Positions 1 through 8,802 of a DNA stretch of 64,000 bases are shown here, piece after piece. Both the position numbers and the translations under genes were made by a program. The DNA comes from Deltaproteobacteria bacterium (GTDB lineage Bacteria; Myxococcota; Myxococcia; Myxococcales; JAHFDP01): NCBI GenBank assembly GCA_023248955.1, contig JAHFDP010000006.1:15825-79824 (forward strand), written 5' to 3'. How positions within the stretch are numbered: position 1 is the stretch's first letter; every line of letters starts with the position of its first letter. Under the pieces are notes generated by a model. That model saw only the letters and a program-made list of their open reading frames with translations, searched no databases and was not told where the DNA came from.

Positions 1-202
1 TTGGTGGACGCCGACGGGAGCCGCGCCACTCGTTGCGTTTTGGTCGCAAGGAACAAGGCCGTCACCGATGGCGATCGACGCTTCTGCCTTCGTCCGCTTG
101 GCCACGTCCCGCTTGGCTTACCGCGCGCCGGATCCGCCACCGCCCACGCCGCCGCGTCCGGTGGTGAAGCATACGAAGCATCGCAAGCGGCGTCGGAAGT
201 AA
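1..202 (+). CDS. C-terminal end of an unidentified protein (partial)
   Basis: An open frame enters from the left edge (codons in phase with base 2) and stops at TAA 200-202. The visible tail is Pro-rich (a PDPPPPTPPRP stretch) and then strongly basic, ending in HRKRRRK. That pattern is typical of a real C-terminal tail rather than a random frame, but no domain is visible. Another frame is also open across this stretch and runs into the repeat at 217, so the frame choice is uncertain. Function unknown. Confidence 0.35.
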   Translation, partial: WWTPTGAAPLVAFWSQGTRPSPMAIDASAFVRLATSRLAYRAPDPPPPTPPRPVVKHTKHRKRRRK

Positions 203-216
203 GACCGCGCCCTCCG

Positions 217-405
217 CTAGTGTCAGAAGTTCGCATGATAATTCCGGACGCCAAAGGCGGCCGCGGCGAGGAGTCTCGCCGAAGCCTAGGAGGGGTCCCC
301 GATGGGCTTCGCCCGGCGGGGAGGGGCGGCGAGCCCCTTCCTGACGGCTAGTATCACGAAACGACCGCCGCATTTATGCGGCGAACTTCTGCTCCGGGAT
401 ACTAG
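217..405 (-). repeat. MITE-like palindromic element, copy A
   Basis: First of four related elements (others at 35313, 36353, 43539). It starts with CTAGTGTC...AGAAGTTCGC and ends with GCGAACTTCT...GATACTAG, so its termini are inverted repeats. The core contains GACGCCAAAGGCGGCCGCGG, a GGGGTCCCC block and the inner palindrome CCGCATTTATGCGG. There is no transposase; short frames crossing it are repeat-encoded. It is in the same orientation as copy B and opposite to copies C and D. It ends 44 bp before the higB start. Confidence 0.85.
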
Positions 406-435
406 TACCGCTTGACGTTAGTACCGCACGACGTT
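404..435 (+). promoter_or_regulatory. Tandem 16-bp direct repeat upstream of higBA (possible operator)
   Basis: Two head-to-tail copies of AGTACCGCnnGACGTT (404-419 and 420-435), differing only at two central bases, lie immediately before higB. HigA-type antitoxins usually repress their own operon by binding short repeats at this position, so an operator role is reasonable. That role is inference from position only. Confidence 0.4.
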
Positions 436-449
436 ACTATTCCTGGCAA

Positions 450-731
450 GTGATCGTTTCGTGGAAAAGCGCCGAAGCTGAAAAGATCTGGCTCGGTGAA
501 GTCTCTCGCCGTCTCCCGGGAGACATCCAGGACGTCGCCCGACGGAAGCTTCGCATGTTGAACAACGCTCAGAACCTTGCCGACCTACGAATCCCGCCGA
601 ACAACCGCCTCGAGGCGTTGAAAGGCGATCGCGCTGGACAACACAGCATTCGGATCAACGATCAATGGCGAATCTGTTTCGTTTGGATCGGCACCGACGC
701 GAAAAATGTCGAAATCGTCGATTACCACTGA
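450..731 (+). CDS. higB: HigB-like toxin (RelE/ParE superfamily mRNA interferase)
   Basis: This 93-aa protein starts at GTG. It has the size and layout of HigB/'plasmid maintenance killer' toxins: an N-terminal helical region, the segment NRLEALKGDRAGQHSIRIND, and the C-terminal strand pair WRICFVW...VEIVDYH, which are the hallmark of the family. Such toxins cleave ribosome-bound mRNA. The gene sits 8 bp upstream of a HigA-type antitoxin in the toxin-first order typical of higBA. Expected regulation is repression by the HigA-HigB complex, possibly at the direct repeat just upstream. Assignment by family resemblance is firm; the target is inferred. Confidence 0.9.
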   Translation: MIVSWKSAEAEKIWLGEVSRRLPGDIQDVARRKLRMLNNAQNLADLRIPPNNRLEALKGDRAGQHSIRINDQWRICFVWIGTDAKNVEIVDYH

Positions 732-739
732 GGTCACAA

Positions 740-1042
740 ATGGCTGCTAAACGCGGACTGCGCAACATCCACCCCGGCGAGGTTCTCCGGGAAGAGTTCG
801 TCAAGCCGCTTGGGCTGACGTCTTACCGCTTGGCCAAGGAGATCCACGTTCCGCTCACACGCGTCGCGGAGCTTTTGCACGAGCGCCGCTCCATAACCGC
901 AGATACGGCGCTTCGGCTGTCGCGTTTTTTTGGGACGACCGCAAAATTCTGGCTTGGGTTGCAGGAGGATTTCGATCTCGAGATGCAGAGTCGAGGGAAG
1001 GTCCGCGACCTCTCGAGAATTCACCCGTTCCGAGCGGCGTGA
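740..1042 (+). CDS. higA: HigA-like antitoxin (XRE-type helix-turn-helix)
   Basis: This 100-aa protein starts with MAAKRGLRNIHPGEVLREEF; the motif HPGEVLxEEF is the signature of the VapI/HigA antitoxin family. It continues with an HTH (YRLAKEIHVPLTRVAELL) and the conserved C-terminal FGTTAKFWLGLQ segment. It neutralises HigB and normally represses the operon. The ATG at 740 was chosen over an upstream in-frame start at 665 because the latter lies inside higB and the family motif begins directly after 740. The spacing of 8 bp from higB suggests co-transcription. Confidence 0.92.
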   Translation: MAAKRGLRNIHPGEVLREEFVKPLGLTSYRLAKEIHVPLTRVAELLHERRSITADTALRLSRFFGTTAKFWLGLQEDFDLEMQSRGKVRDLSRIHPFRAA

Positions 1043-1046
1043 TCCG

Positions 1047-2873
1047 TTAATCCACCGTCACCAGCGCAAATTTATCGCCAGCCTGATCGACCTGGTTCAC
1101 TTTGTAATTTGCGCCTAGCGTCTGCTTCAGCCCCGCAAGTCGGTTGTGCTCCACGATGACCCACTTGCGTCCAGGCTGCGCCGCGAGTTGCTGCATGAGC
1201 GCCGTGTCCTTCACCTGCCGCACCGTGTTGCGCGAGTAGAACGTCTCGCCGCGCCAGTTCATGTAGTAGGCGATGATCGGTTCGTCTGGCTTTGCCTGCT
1301 CGAGATAGGTCCAGAAAATTTCGCGCTGCGTCCAATGTGGCGTCAACGCGCGCCAGTGAAACCAGCTCAAGTAAAACGCGAACACCAGCGCTGTTCCGTA
1401 GGCCGCGCCGGTGACAAAAAGGCGGTTTGGTTTTGGCTCCGTTTCCGCACGACGCGATCCAAACGACTCGAGCAGCGTCACGACGAATGGCCACAGCGCA
1501 ACCACGGCGCCGCCGACAAAAATCGCGCGAAACCAGTTGCGCGGATCGACTTCGCGATCGGGATACGGGCGTTCGTAGTTGTAAACGAAGAGATCGGTGA
1601 GGTGCTTGGGCGTCATGAAAAGGTTGTTGGCGATCAGCGCGAACAGCACGCCACCGAGAAGCAGCGCCACCGCTTCCGCGCGCACGCCATTGGTCAGCAC
1701 GCGGTCGAGCCACAGTGCGCAGAGAATAAGGAGCGGCGGCAGAATCGGAAAACAGTAGTGGTGAAATTTCGTCGCCGAGAGCGTGAAGACCGCGAAGCTG
1801 ATCGCTGCCCACAGCACCAGCAAGAGCCGCACGCGGCTTTCGCGCGAACGATCGCTGATGCTCGTGCGGAACATTTCCGAGAGCGCGCCGGGCACCGCGG
1901 CCACCCAGGGGAAGACGCCGAAGCCAAGCTGTTCGATGAAGTAGATGAACGTTCCGCCGGGCGTTGTGGTGTGCACGCCATAGAGAAAACGGTTGATGTT
2001 GTCGTGGCGAAGTCGCTCGAGAAATGTTTTCGACTCGTCGTCCTTGCCGTCGAAGACCAGCATGGCGGTGTACCAGGGCGCGGCGATGGCGCCGACGACC
2101 AGCGCGCCGGAGAAGAGACGCAGTTTTTTGAGCATCGACCATTCGCCGGTGAGGAGGATGTAGGCCAGCATGGTCGCACCGGGCAGCGCGATGCCGAGCG
2201 ACTCTTTGGCCAGCGTGCCGAGGCCAACGCACGCATAGAAGGTGTAGAGCCAGCCGACTTGCGGCTCTTCCCGCTCGAACAGCGCGAGGATAAGGCAACA
2301 AAATCCGATGGTGTTGATGGCCACGAAAGGCCCGTCGGTGACCGCTTGCCGCGCGAGCAGCACGAACATCGGACAAGTTGCCAGCGCGATCGCAGCGAGG
2401 ATTCCCACGCGACGTGAAAAAATTCGGCCCATGGTAATACAAACGAATACAAGCTCGGCGATCGCGAGCAGTGCGTAGGGAAGTCGCACGCACCACTCGG
2501 TGGCCACGCTCACACCGCGCGAGGGATCGGCGCCCAAGCCCGCGCCGTGGTTGGTGCCGGCGAGCAGCATCGACACCGCGTCCATCCAGAGCGTGAGCAC
2601 CGGCTTGGAATAGAAGTAGGCGTTTTCCCAATAGGGATGCACGAAGTCTTGGCGCGCAATCATGGCGCGGCCCACTTCGCCGTAGTGCGGTTCCCAGGGA
2701 TCCCAGAACCCGACCGCGCCGAGCCAGGGCAGAAAGAGCAGCGCACCGAGGAGAAGCACGGCGATGGCAGTTTGCCGTTCGGTGGGAAGCGAAAGCCACT
2801 GCGCGAGCAGCCCGTCGGACGTCGCGAGCGCGACGGGAGCGGACTCAACATTTTTCGGTCGAGGCACGGCCAT
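1047..2873 (-). CDS. ArnT/PMT-like membrane glycosyltransferase (GT39/GT83 type)
   Basis: This 608-aa integral membrane protein has about a dozen hydrophobic segments. The first loop carries the family's catalytic-type acidic motif in GFWDPWEPHYGEVGRAM, followed by the ENAYFYSKPVLTLWMDA region that in ArnT-like enzymes lines the lipid-phosphate-sugar site. The C-terminal part is a soluble periplasmic domain (about residues 480-608). Such enzymes move a sugar from a polyprenyl phosphate donor to lipid A, protein or another acceptor at the periplasmic face; acceptor and sugar cannot be told here. It converges on higA with only 4 bp between them and diverges from the FHA gene on its other side. 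Confidence 0.8.
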   Translation of the reverse strand: MAVPRPKNVESAPVALATSDGLLAQWLSLPTERQTAIAVLLLGALLFLPWLGAVGFWDPWEPHYGEVGRAMIARQDFVHPYWENAYFYSKPVLTLWMDAVSMLLAGTNHGAGLGADPSRGVSVATEWCVRLPYALLAIAELVFVCITMGRIFSRRVGILAAIALATCPMFVLLARQAVTDGPFVAINTIGFCCLILALFEREEPQVGWLYTFYACVGLGTLAKESLGIALPGATMLAYILLTGEWSMLKKLRLFSGALVVGAIAAPWYTAMLVFDGKDDESKTFLERLRHDNINRFLYGVHTTTPGGTFIYFIEQLGFGVFPWVAAVPGALSEMFRTSISDRSRESRVRLLLVLWAAISFAVFTLSATKFHHYCFPILPPLLILCALWLDRVLTNGVRAEAVALLLGGVLFALIANNLFMTPKHLTDLFVYNYERPYPDREVDPRNWFRAIFVGGAVVALWPFVVTLLESFGSRRAETEPKPNRLFVTGAAYGTALVFAFYLSWFHWRALTPHWTQREIFWTYLEQAKPDEPIIAYYMNWRGETFYSRNTVRQVKDTALMQQLAAQPGRKWVIVEHNRLAGLKQTLGANYKVNQVDQAGDKFALVTVD

Positions 2874-2978
2874 GCTGCGCGTCTACCGCGTTTTCCGGCT
2901 TGCGGCTACCACAGCGAAACTTGCTGCGAATCTAGCCCAATCCGAGACCTATGTTACGATTTAGACTGCGGAGGCTAA

Positions 2979-4898
2979 TTGAAGCTCATCATCGAAGATG
3001 ACGAGGGCCGCACCACGGTCGTACCCTTCGTTCGAGACGAAATCACCATCGGCCGCCAAGAAGGCAACACGATTCGGTTGACCGAGCGCAACGTCTCGCG
3101 ACGCCACGCGCGGCTTTCGAAACTCGGCGGCAACATCATGGTCGAGGATCTCGGCAGCTTCACCGGTGTGCGCGTCAACGGTCAGCGCATCACCGCCCGC
3201 ACCACGATTCACGAGGGCGATCTCGTTGAGATCGGTGACTACGATCTCAACTTTCAAGAGACGTCGGAAGTCACGGCCACGCCGGTGGCGCACGCTCCCG
3301 CGGCGTATGCCGACGAGGAGTCCACCGCACCGATGGAGCGCACACCTCCGGCAACGCGGCCTCCCAATGGTGCGTCACCGTTTGCGCAACTTGATGACGA
3401 AGAAGGCAGCACCACCTCGCCGGGCATGCGCGCGCCGCCCGAACCGCATGCGTCGCACGGTGTCACAGCCGTGGTTCGCCTATCGGACGTGCATCCGGGG
3501 CTGCCGGAACGCGAAATTTACGACTTGCCAAAAAATCAAGTGCCGCGCTTGGTGGGTTTTGCCGGGGCGTTGCGCGGTCGTGAATTTTTTCTGCTTCGAT
3601 CGGAAGTGCGCATCGGCCGTACCGAGGAAAACGACATTCAGATCGACCACCCGTCGATGTCGCGACAACACGCCCGGCTTCAGCGGCAAGACGACGGGTC
3701 GTGGAAGGTGAGCGACAACCGGAGCGCCAACGGCGTGCGTCTCAATGGCGAGGATTACCAAATCGCGACGGTGCGCCACGACGACACGTTGGAGCTGGGG
3801 TATGTGAAGTTTCGATTCGTGATGCCGGGGCTGCCCTTCGAAATGCCCGAGGAGACGACGGGATCCTCCGAGGTTTCCGAGCCGACGCGCACGACGGTGG
3901 TGGAGCGAAGGTATCGGCCCTGGCTGATCGGCGTAACGCTTGTGGGAGGACTCGTGCTCGCCGGCTCTGGTGCGCTGCTCTTGCTTCGAACGTCGCCGGT
4001 CAAGAGCGAGCGCACGGAAACCGACACGGCCGCGGCGCAACTTGTCCACGCGGGTCAGCGTGCATTTCTCCAAGATGATTTCGTGACCGCCAGCGAGAAT
4101 TTCCGCAGAGCGCAAAACCTCGATCCGACGTTGGCCGTTCCACAGCGCGCAAAGGCCAGCGCGGAGCTAAGCAACCAACTTGCTTTTCGCGCAATGAATG
4201 CGGCCATCGCGCGCGGCGATTGGGATGTGGCCTGGGACGCGTTGCCGAAAATTCCCGCCGACTCGGCGTTTTTCGTTCGCGGCAAAGAGCGCGAGAGCGA
4301 AATCAAGCGCGGCTATTTAGGCCTGCACGTCGAACGCATGAGCGGCGCGATGCAGGCCGGTCGTTGGGCGGACTGCCTGCAGGAAGGCAACTTGGTGCAG
4401 CTCGCCGATCCGGAAAATGCGACCGCCCGGTTGGCGATCGCGCAGTGCACACGTGAAACGGAGAAGGCCAGCGCGCCGAAGACCGTGGTGCGCGCGCCGG
4501 CGAAAGCGTTGCCACCCAAAGTGGTCGCCTCCGCCGACGAGGAAAAACCGGAAGCACCCGTAGAGACGCCGCCGGCGCCACCACCGCCCGCCGTCGCGCC
4601 GGCACTGAATGCGCTGGAAGCTCGCGCCGACGATCTCATCAAGAACGCCGGCGCCAAAACGTTGAGCAACGCCGATCTCGACGGCGCGGTTCACGACTAC
4701 CTCGAAGCGGTCGCGCTCAAGCCACCCGATGCGCTGCTGGCGAAAGCCTACCGTGGTTTGGGAATTACCTACGCGCGGCAGGGCGCCATGCCGCAAGCCG
4801 CCCACTACTACGAGCTCTATTTGCCGCTCTGCACGAACGCCAAAGAGAAGGCCAGTCTCGAAAAAATGTTGGCGGACTTCAAACGGCAAGGCCCATAG
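2979..4898 (+). CDS. Double-FHA domain transmembrane protein with TPR-like C-terminus
   Basis: This 639-aa protein has two forkhead-associated domains: residues about 1-95 (TIGRQEGN...SRRHARL...NGQRI) and about 188-280 (IGRTEEND...SMSRQHARL...SANGVRLNG). Both keep the GR, SxxH and N residues needed to bind phosphothreonine. A Pro-rich linker separates them, one transmembrane helix follows at about 313-335, then helical repeats of TPR type and a final TPR-like pair (AKAYRGLGITYARQG...AAHYYELYLPLC). The TTG start is chosen because GCGGAGG stands 5 nt upstream. It probably reads Ser/Thr-kinase signals and assembles partners on the membrane; the partner is unknown. A Hanks-type kinase lies at 22850. 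Confidence 0.85.
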   Translation: MKLIIEDDEGRTTVVPFVRDEITIGRQEGNTIRLTERNVSRRHARLSKLGGNIMVEDLGSFTGVRVNGQRITARTTIHEGDLVEIGDYDLNFQETSEVTATPVAHAPAAYADEESTAPMERTPPATRPPNGASPFAQLDDEEGSTTSPGMRAPPEPHASHGVTAVVRLSDVHPGLPEREIYDLPKNQVPRLVGFAGALRGREFFLLRSEVRIGRTEENDIQIDHPSMSRQHARLQRQDDGSWKVSDNRSANGVRLNGEDYQIATVRHDDTLELGYVKFRFVMPGLPFEMPEETTGSSEVSEPTRTTVVERRYRPWLIGVTLVGGLVLAGSGALLLLRTSPVKSERTETDTAAAQLVHAGQRAFLQDDFVTASENFRRAQNLDPTLAVPQRAKASAELSNQLAFRAMNAAIARGDWDVAWDALPKIPADSAFFVRGKERESEIKRGYLGLHVERMSGAMQAGRWADCLQEGNLVQLADPENATARLAIAQCTRETEKASAPKTVVRAPAKALPPKVVASADEEKPEAPVETPPAPPPPAVAPALNALEARADDLIKNAGAKTLSNADLDGAVHDYLEAVALKPPDALLAKAYRGLGITYARQGAMPQAAHYYELYLPLCTNAKEKASLEKMLADFKRQGP

Positions 4899-4909
4899 CT
4901 ATTCAATAG

Positions 4910-5122
4910 CTACTCGACGATCGCCAGCACATCGCCCTCGGCGACCGCTTGGCCTTCTTTGCAACGCAGCTCTTTGAGCACGCCAGCGCTGGGCGCTTCG
5001 ACTGGCATTTCCATCTTCATCGACTCGATGATGATGATCACTTCGCCCGCGGCAATCGCGTCGCCGATCTTTTTTTCGATCTTCCAAATGGTGCCGGTGA
5101 TGTGCGCGGGAACGTTGGGCAT
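4910..5122 (-). CDS. Stand-alone biotinyl/lipoyl attachment domain protein (BCCP-like)
   Basis: This 70-aa protein is a single biotinyl fold. The hairpin ESMKMEMP contains the canonical biotinylated Lys in the M-K-M motif, flanked by GDAIAAGEVIIII and GVLKELRCKEGQAVAEGDVL, the two half-motifs of the domain. It would carry carboxyl groups for a biotin-dependent carboxylase (acetyl-, propionyl-CoA or pyruvate type). No carboxylase subunits are adjacent, so its partners must be encoded elsewhere. Single-domain forms of this kind are known in deltaproteobacteria. Confidence 0.9.
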   Translation of the reverse strand: MPNVPAHITGTIWKIEKKIGDAIAAGEVIIIIESMKMEMPVEAPSAGVLKELRCKEGQAVAEGDVLAIVE

Positions 5123-5315
5123 GATGAGAAAGTCCTCTCGAGAAAAAGCGTTTCCAGGTCACCGGCAGCGCGAAACATTAGAATCCGTACCCTACCAAGG
5201 TCACCTGGTGAACGGCGGAACATTCGCGCCTGAAGTCAAGCGCAGTATCGCGAGCCGGATCCTTGACCCCGCGAGAAAACCAGCGCTACAGTCGATTGTA
5301 TCCAAAGGGGTGAGC

Positions 5316-5729
5316 GTGCCGGAGCGAAATGCAAAACGCGGCGTGGTTCGCACCAACGGAAAATTTCCGCGCCCGGTTTCAGGAACGGTTGTCAGCCTCG
5401 CCGTGGAACGCGGCCGCCGGAAGTTGCGCGGTTATGAATCGCGCATTCGCATCGGCCTCGACAGCAACCGCACCACGATGGGGCTGCTCTTCAAATCGGG
5501 ACTGCTCTTCACGCGCCAGGGCACGCGCGCCGGCCGCGATCTACTGCTCTTGCACCAGCACCTGCTGAAAGTTGCGGACGTGCTGTCGACGATGAGTCTG
5601 GTCGGTGGAACGACGCCGCGGGAGCAGCAAACTTCGGCGGAGATGTACAGCGAGCTGGATTCGCTTTTGGCGAAGTCTGCACAGCTCGCGCAGCGGACGG
5701 ATGAGTATCTGGCGACGGTTCGCGAGTAG
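5316..5729 (+). CDS. Conserved-looking small protein of unknown function
   Basis: The predicted product is 137 aa and basic at the N-terminus (NAKRGVVRTNGKFPRP). It contains a central strand-rich part (RKLRGYESRIRIGLDSNRTTMGLLFKSGLLFTRQG) and a helical C-terminus (LLLHQHLLKVADVLSTMS ... LAKSAQLAQRTDEYLATV). I do not recognise the family. GTG 5316 was chosen because AAAGGGG sits 5 nt upstream; GTG 5310 is an alternative. It lies between divergent biotinyl-domain and convergent pilR genes and is probably monocistronic. Confidence 0.55.
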   Translation: MPERNAKRGVVRTNGKFPRPVSGTVVSLAVERGRRKLRGYESRIRIGLDSNRTTMGLLFKSGLLFTRQGTRAGRDLLLLHQHLLKVADVLSTMSLVGGTTPREQQTSAEMYSELDSLLAKSAQLAQRTDEYLATVRE

Positions 5730-5731
5730 GG

Positions 5732-7105
5732 TTATTCCGCTTCGTCGTCGTCGCCTTCATTGTTTATTTTCTTCCAGCGGTGCCGGAATTGCCGGAACGT
5801 AATTCCAAGTAACGCGGCGGCATCCTTCTTGACCCCTTTGGCGCGATCGAGTGCGGCGAGCAGATAACCGCGTTCGATTTCGCCCAGCCGAGCTTCGAGA
5901 TCGAAATGCTCGCTGAGCTCCAACACGGGACTGGTCGATGGCCGCAATGGGCCCGGGAGTGCAGCGGCGCCGATCTCGTCGCCTTCGGCGAGTGTCACGG
6001 CGCGTTCGATCAAGTTTTCCAGCTCGCGGACGTTCCCTGGAAACGCGTACGCGTCGAGCCGCTGACGGGCTTCGGCGGTGAGCCGCATCGGTGAACGGCC
6101 AAGCTGCGCGCAGGTTCGGACAATGAAATGTTGCGCCAACAACGGCACGTCCTCGGGACGCGCGCGCAGTGGCGGGACGTGAATGCGCACGACGTCGAGC
6201 CTGTAGAAAAGATCTTCGCGGAAGCGGCCGGCCTTGACGTCGGCGGCGAGATCACGGTTGGTGGCGGCGATGATGCGCACATCCACCTCGACGTCTTTAG
6301 TAGCTCCGACGGGGCGCACGCGCTTTTCCTGAATGGCGCGCAAGAGTGACACCTGCGAGGTCAACGGGAGTTCGCCGATTTCGTCGAGGAAGAGCGTTCC
6401 ACCATTCGCGGCGCCGAAGACGCCGGGTTTGGCTTCCTTGGCATCGGTGAAGGCGCCTTTCAAGTGGCCGAAGAGTTCGCTCTCGATCAGGTTCGCGGGA
6501 ATCGCTCCGCAGTTCACCGGCACGAAGGGACCGGTCTTGCGACTCTGCGCGTGAATGGCGCGCGCCACCAGCTCTTTGCCAGTCCCGCTCTCGCCGGTGA
6601 TGAGCACGGTGGTCCGCGTCGGCGCCACTTTGTCGACCAGCTGGTAGACCGCGCGCATTGCCGCCGACTTGCCGATGATGCCGTCCGGGTGTTGCGCGGC
6701 GAGCTTCGAGCGGAGCAGCACGTTCTCGAGCACCAGCGCGCGTTTCTCCAACGCTTTCTGCACCACGACGTTCAGCTCGTCGACCTTGAACGGCTTGATC
6801 AGATAGTCGTGCGCGCCGGCCTTCATGGCCTGCACGGCGTTTTCCGTCGTGGCAAACGCGGTGATGACGATGACTTCCGTTTGTGGATCTTTTTCTTTTA
6901 CCCGCGACAACACCGCGAGACCGTCGGGGCGACCGGCGCCCAGGTTGATGTCGGTGATGGTGAGATCAAATCGCTCGCGTTCCAGCAACGTGAACGCCGC
7001 CTCCGCATGGAGTGCCACGGTAACTTCGTGACCACTTTTGTGCAGCAAAATGTCCAGGAACTCGCGCATCGAGCGCTCGTCGTCGACGATCAGAATGCGC
7101 GCCAT
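5732..7105 (-). CDS. pilR: Sigma-54-dependent response regulator, PilR-like
   Basis: This 457-aa protein has NtrC architecture. The receiver domain (1-115) has the acidic pair DDE near the start, the phospho-acceptor Asp in LTITDINLG and Lys in YLIKPF. The AAA+ domain (about 140-380) has Walker A GESGTGKE and the sigma-54-contacting GAFTDA loop. A Fis-type HTH (KKDAAALLGITFRQFRHRWKK) ends the protein. Its ATG overlaps the stop of the adjacent histidine kinase by one base (TAATG), so the pair is translationally coupled. Placement directly downstream of pilB-pilT-pilC indicates PilR, which in relatives activates pilA transcription; pilA is not in this window. Confidence 0.9.
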   Translation of the reverse strand: MARILIVDDERSMREFLDILLHKSGHEVTVALHAEAAFTLLERERFDLTITDINLGAGRPDGLAVLSRVKEKDPQTEVIVITAFATTENAVQAMKAGAHDYLIKPFKVDELNVVVQKALEKRALVLENVLLRSKLAAQHPDGIIGKSAAMRAVYQLVDKVAPTRTTVLITGESGTGKELVARAIHAQSRKTGPFVPVNCGAIPANLIESELFGHLKGAFTDAKEAKPGVFGAANGGTLFLDEIGELPLTSQVSLLRAIQEKRVRPVGATKDVEVDVRIIAATNRDLAADVKAGRFREDLFYRLDVVRIHVPPLRARPEDVPLLAQHFIVRTCAQLGRSPMRLTAEARQRLDAYAFPGNVRELENLIERAVTLAEGDEIGAAALPGPLRPSTSPVLELSEHFDLEARLGEIERGYLLAALDRAKGVKKDAAALLGITFRQFRHRWKKINNEGDDDEAE

Positions 7106-8802
7106 TACGAAGCCTGCGTCAGCCGCGTGTTCTTGAGCGGCAGCTTGATCGAAAACCGACTTCCGCGGCCGCGCTCGCTCTGAACTTCCACACGGCCGCC
7201 GAGACCATCCACGATGCGGTGCACCGTCGCCAAGCCGAGACCCGTTCCGGCCGGCTTGGTGGTGAAAAACGGCTCGAAGAGGTGCGGCATGTCACTTGAC
7301 AAAATGCCTTCACCTTCATCTTCCACCTGCACCACCGCGTAGGGGCCCTGCGCAAAGGCGCGCACCGTGGCGGCGCCGCCGTTGGGCATCGCCTGCACCG
7401 CGTTGACGAGCAGATTCCAGAGCACCTGGCGTAGCTGATCCGCATCGGCGCGCACCACAACGAAACGATCCACCAGCGGCCGCAGCGTTGCTTTTCCAGC
7501 GGTGGGCGCGTTGGCAAACACGCCAAGGGTTTCCTCTACAAGCGATCCCAGGTCAACTTCCGAGAGTTGCGGCGACGCGGGCCGCGCGAAGGCGAGAAAA
7601 TCGGTCACCAACGCGTTGAGGCGTTCGCCTTCACGCATCACGATGTCGAACAGGCGATTGTTGTCGGGAGAAAGTTGCAGACCACTTCGCAACAGCTCCA
7701 CCGATCCGCACATCGACGCCAGCGGATTGCGAATTTCGTGCGCGAGACCGGCCGCGAGCCGCCCGGCTGCGGCAAGTCCCTCCGCGCGGCGGACGGCTTC
7801 CTCCATGCGCCGAAGCGTCGTGAGATCTTCGAGCATGATGGCGGTGCCGCGTGCCGGCGCCGTAAGCGGTGAAACGAAAAAGGCAACCGGCTGCGTGCCC
7901 CCGCGTAAGGTCGCTTCACCGTGCGCTTTCCCCGCGGCAGCAGCCGCCGCACACGCCGCCGAGAGAAGCGGAAACGTGGCCACCAGATCGCGCCCGCTGA
8001 TTTCTTCCGTCTGCGCACCGGCCATCTGCAAAGCGGCGGGATTCATGAAGGTGATTTTTCCGTCGGCGTCAGTGGTCAAAATCCCAGAGTGAATCGACTG
8101 CACGATCGATCCGTGCAACGCAGAGAGTTCGGCGAGGTCGGCTTGCGATTCGGTGAGCTGTTCACCCGCGCGCTGCACCTGCTCCGCGAGATAGCTCGAC
8201 AATCCAGCGGTGAGGACAAACGCCGATCCGTTGACAAAAAGGCCGAGCACGAAGCGCGGAAGTGGGACTGATTCAGGCGCAAGGTAAGACGCCGCCGGCG
8301 GCATGATGCCGGTGCGCAATCCAACCGCCACCACCGCGAACGTCGCCGCACTGGCAATCGCCGAGCTGACCGCACCGCTTCGGGGCAACACGATCGACGC
8401 GTTCACGATGGCCAGCGGATAAAAAATCGTGAAGAGCGATTCCGATCCGCCGGTCAAATAGACGAGAAACGAAGCGATGCACACATCGCCAGCAACCTGC
8501 CAGAAAGCCAGTGAATCGAGGCGGCGCCAGCGTTTGAGCGCCACAATGTAGCCGAGCGACAACGCATAAATGCCGCCGATGAGCCCGTAGAGCAGACCGG
8601 GAACGGTGCTGATGAGCGGCTCGGGCCGGCCCCCTAGACCAATGGTGGCAAGCAGGAGCGCGGTGACGGTGAGAAGACGAAACGCGGTAAGCCAGACGAG
8701 TTTCCGATAGAGGGCGTCGTCTGAGTAGGGGACCCGTCCCCCACCGCCATCCGGGGTTCGATAGCCGGGCGGACTGGCTCCGCCCCCTGGCTTACTTCTC
8801 AA
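7105..8802 (-). CDS. pilS: Membrane sensor histidine kinase, PilS-like
   Basis: This 565-aa protein has about six N-terminal transmembrane helices (residues about 35-215), a coiled linker, a PAS-like domain (GILTTDADGKITFMNPAALQMAG) and a HisKA-HATPase core. The H-box is AGLAHEIRNPLASM, with ATP-lid boxes (LWNLLVNAVQAM, DEGEGI, GTGLGLATVHRIV). It is the cognate kinase for the downstream pilR. The frame begins with TTG overlapping the pilC stop (TTGA). The first 25 or so residues (GGGASPP...TPDGGGGRVP) are encoded by a repeat also found inside ribF, so the native start may be further in. Confidence 0.88.
   Translation of the reverse strand: MRSKPGGGASPPGYRTPDGGGGRVPYSDDALYRKLVWLTAFRLLTVTALLLATIGLGGRPEPLISTVPGLLYGLIGGIYALSLGYIVALKRWRRLDSLAFWQVAGDVCIASFLVYLTGGSESLFTIFYPLAIVNASIVLPRSGAVSSAIASAATFAVVAVGLRTGIMPPAASYLAPESVPLPRFVLGLFVNGSAFVLTAGLSSYLAEQVQRAGEQLTESQADLAELSALHGSIVQSIHSGILTTDADGKITFMNPAALQMAGAQTEEISGRDLVATFPLLSAACAAAAAAGKAHGEATLRGGTQPVAFFVSPLTAPARGTAIMLEDLTTLRRMEEAVRRAEGLAAAGRLAAGLAHEIRNPLASMCGSVELLRSGLQLSPDNNRLFDIVMREGERLNALVTDFLAFARPASPQLSEVDLGSLVEETLGVFANAPTAGKATLRPLVDRFVVVRADADQLRQVLWNLLVNAVQAMPNGGAATVRAFAQGPYAVVQVEDEGEGILSSDMPHLFEPFFTTKPAGTGLGLATVHRIVDGLGGRVEVQSERGRGSRFSIKLPLKNTRLTQAS
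8717..8793 (-). repeat. GC-rich repeat inside the 5' end of pilS (same family as in ribF)
   Basis: Read on the minus strand this stretch runs GCCAGGGGGCGGAGCCAG ... TGGCGGTGGGGGACGGG ... TCAGACGAC. The same order of blocks occurs on the plus strand at 13143-13254 (GCCAGGGGGAGGAGCCAG ... TGGCGGAGGGGGATGGG ... CAGAATCCGAC). The shared blocks and spacing show a dispersed repeat family. Here it encodes a Gly/Pro-rich N-terminus for PilS and includes the TTG start region. Confidence 0.7.

Noticed and set aside
1-373. Short frames across 217-405 (and the matching frames at 35238-35605, 36254-36546 and 43262-43792)
   Set aside because: They recur in all copies of the same repeat and are encoded by it, not by genes.
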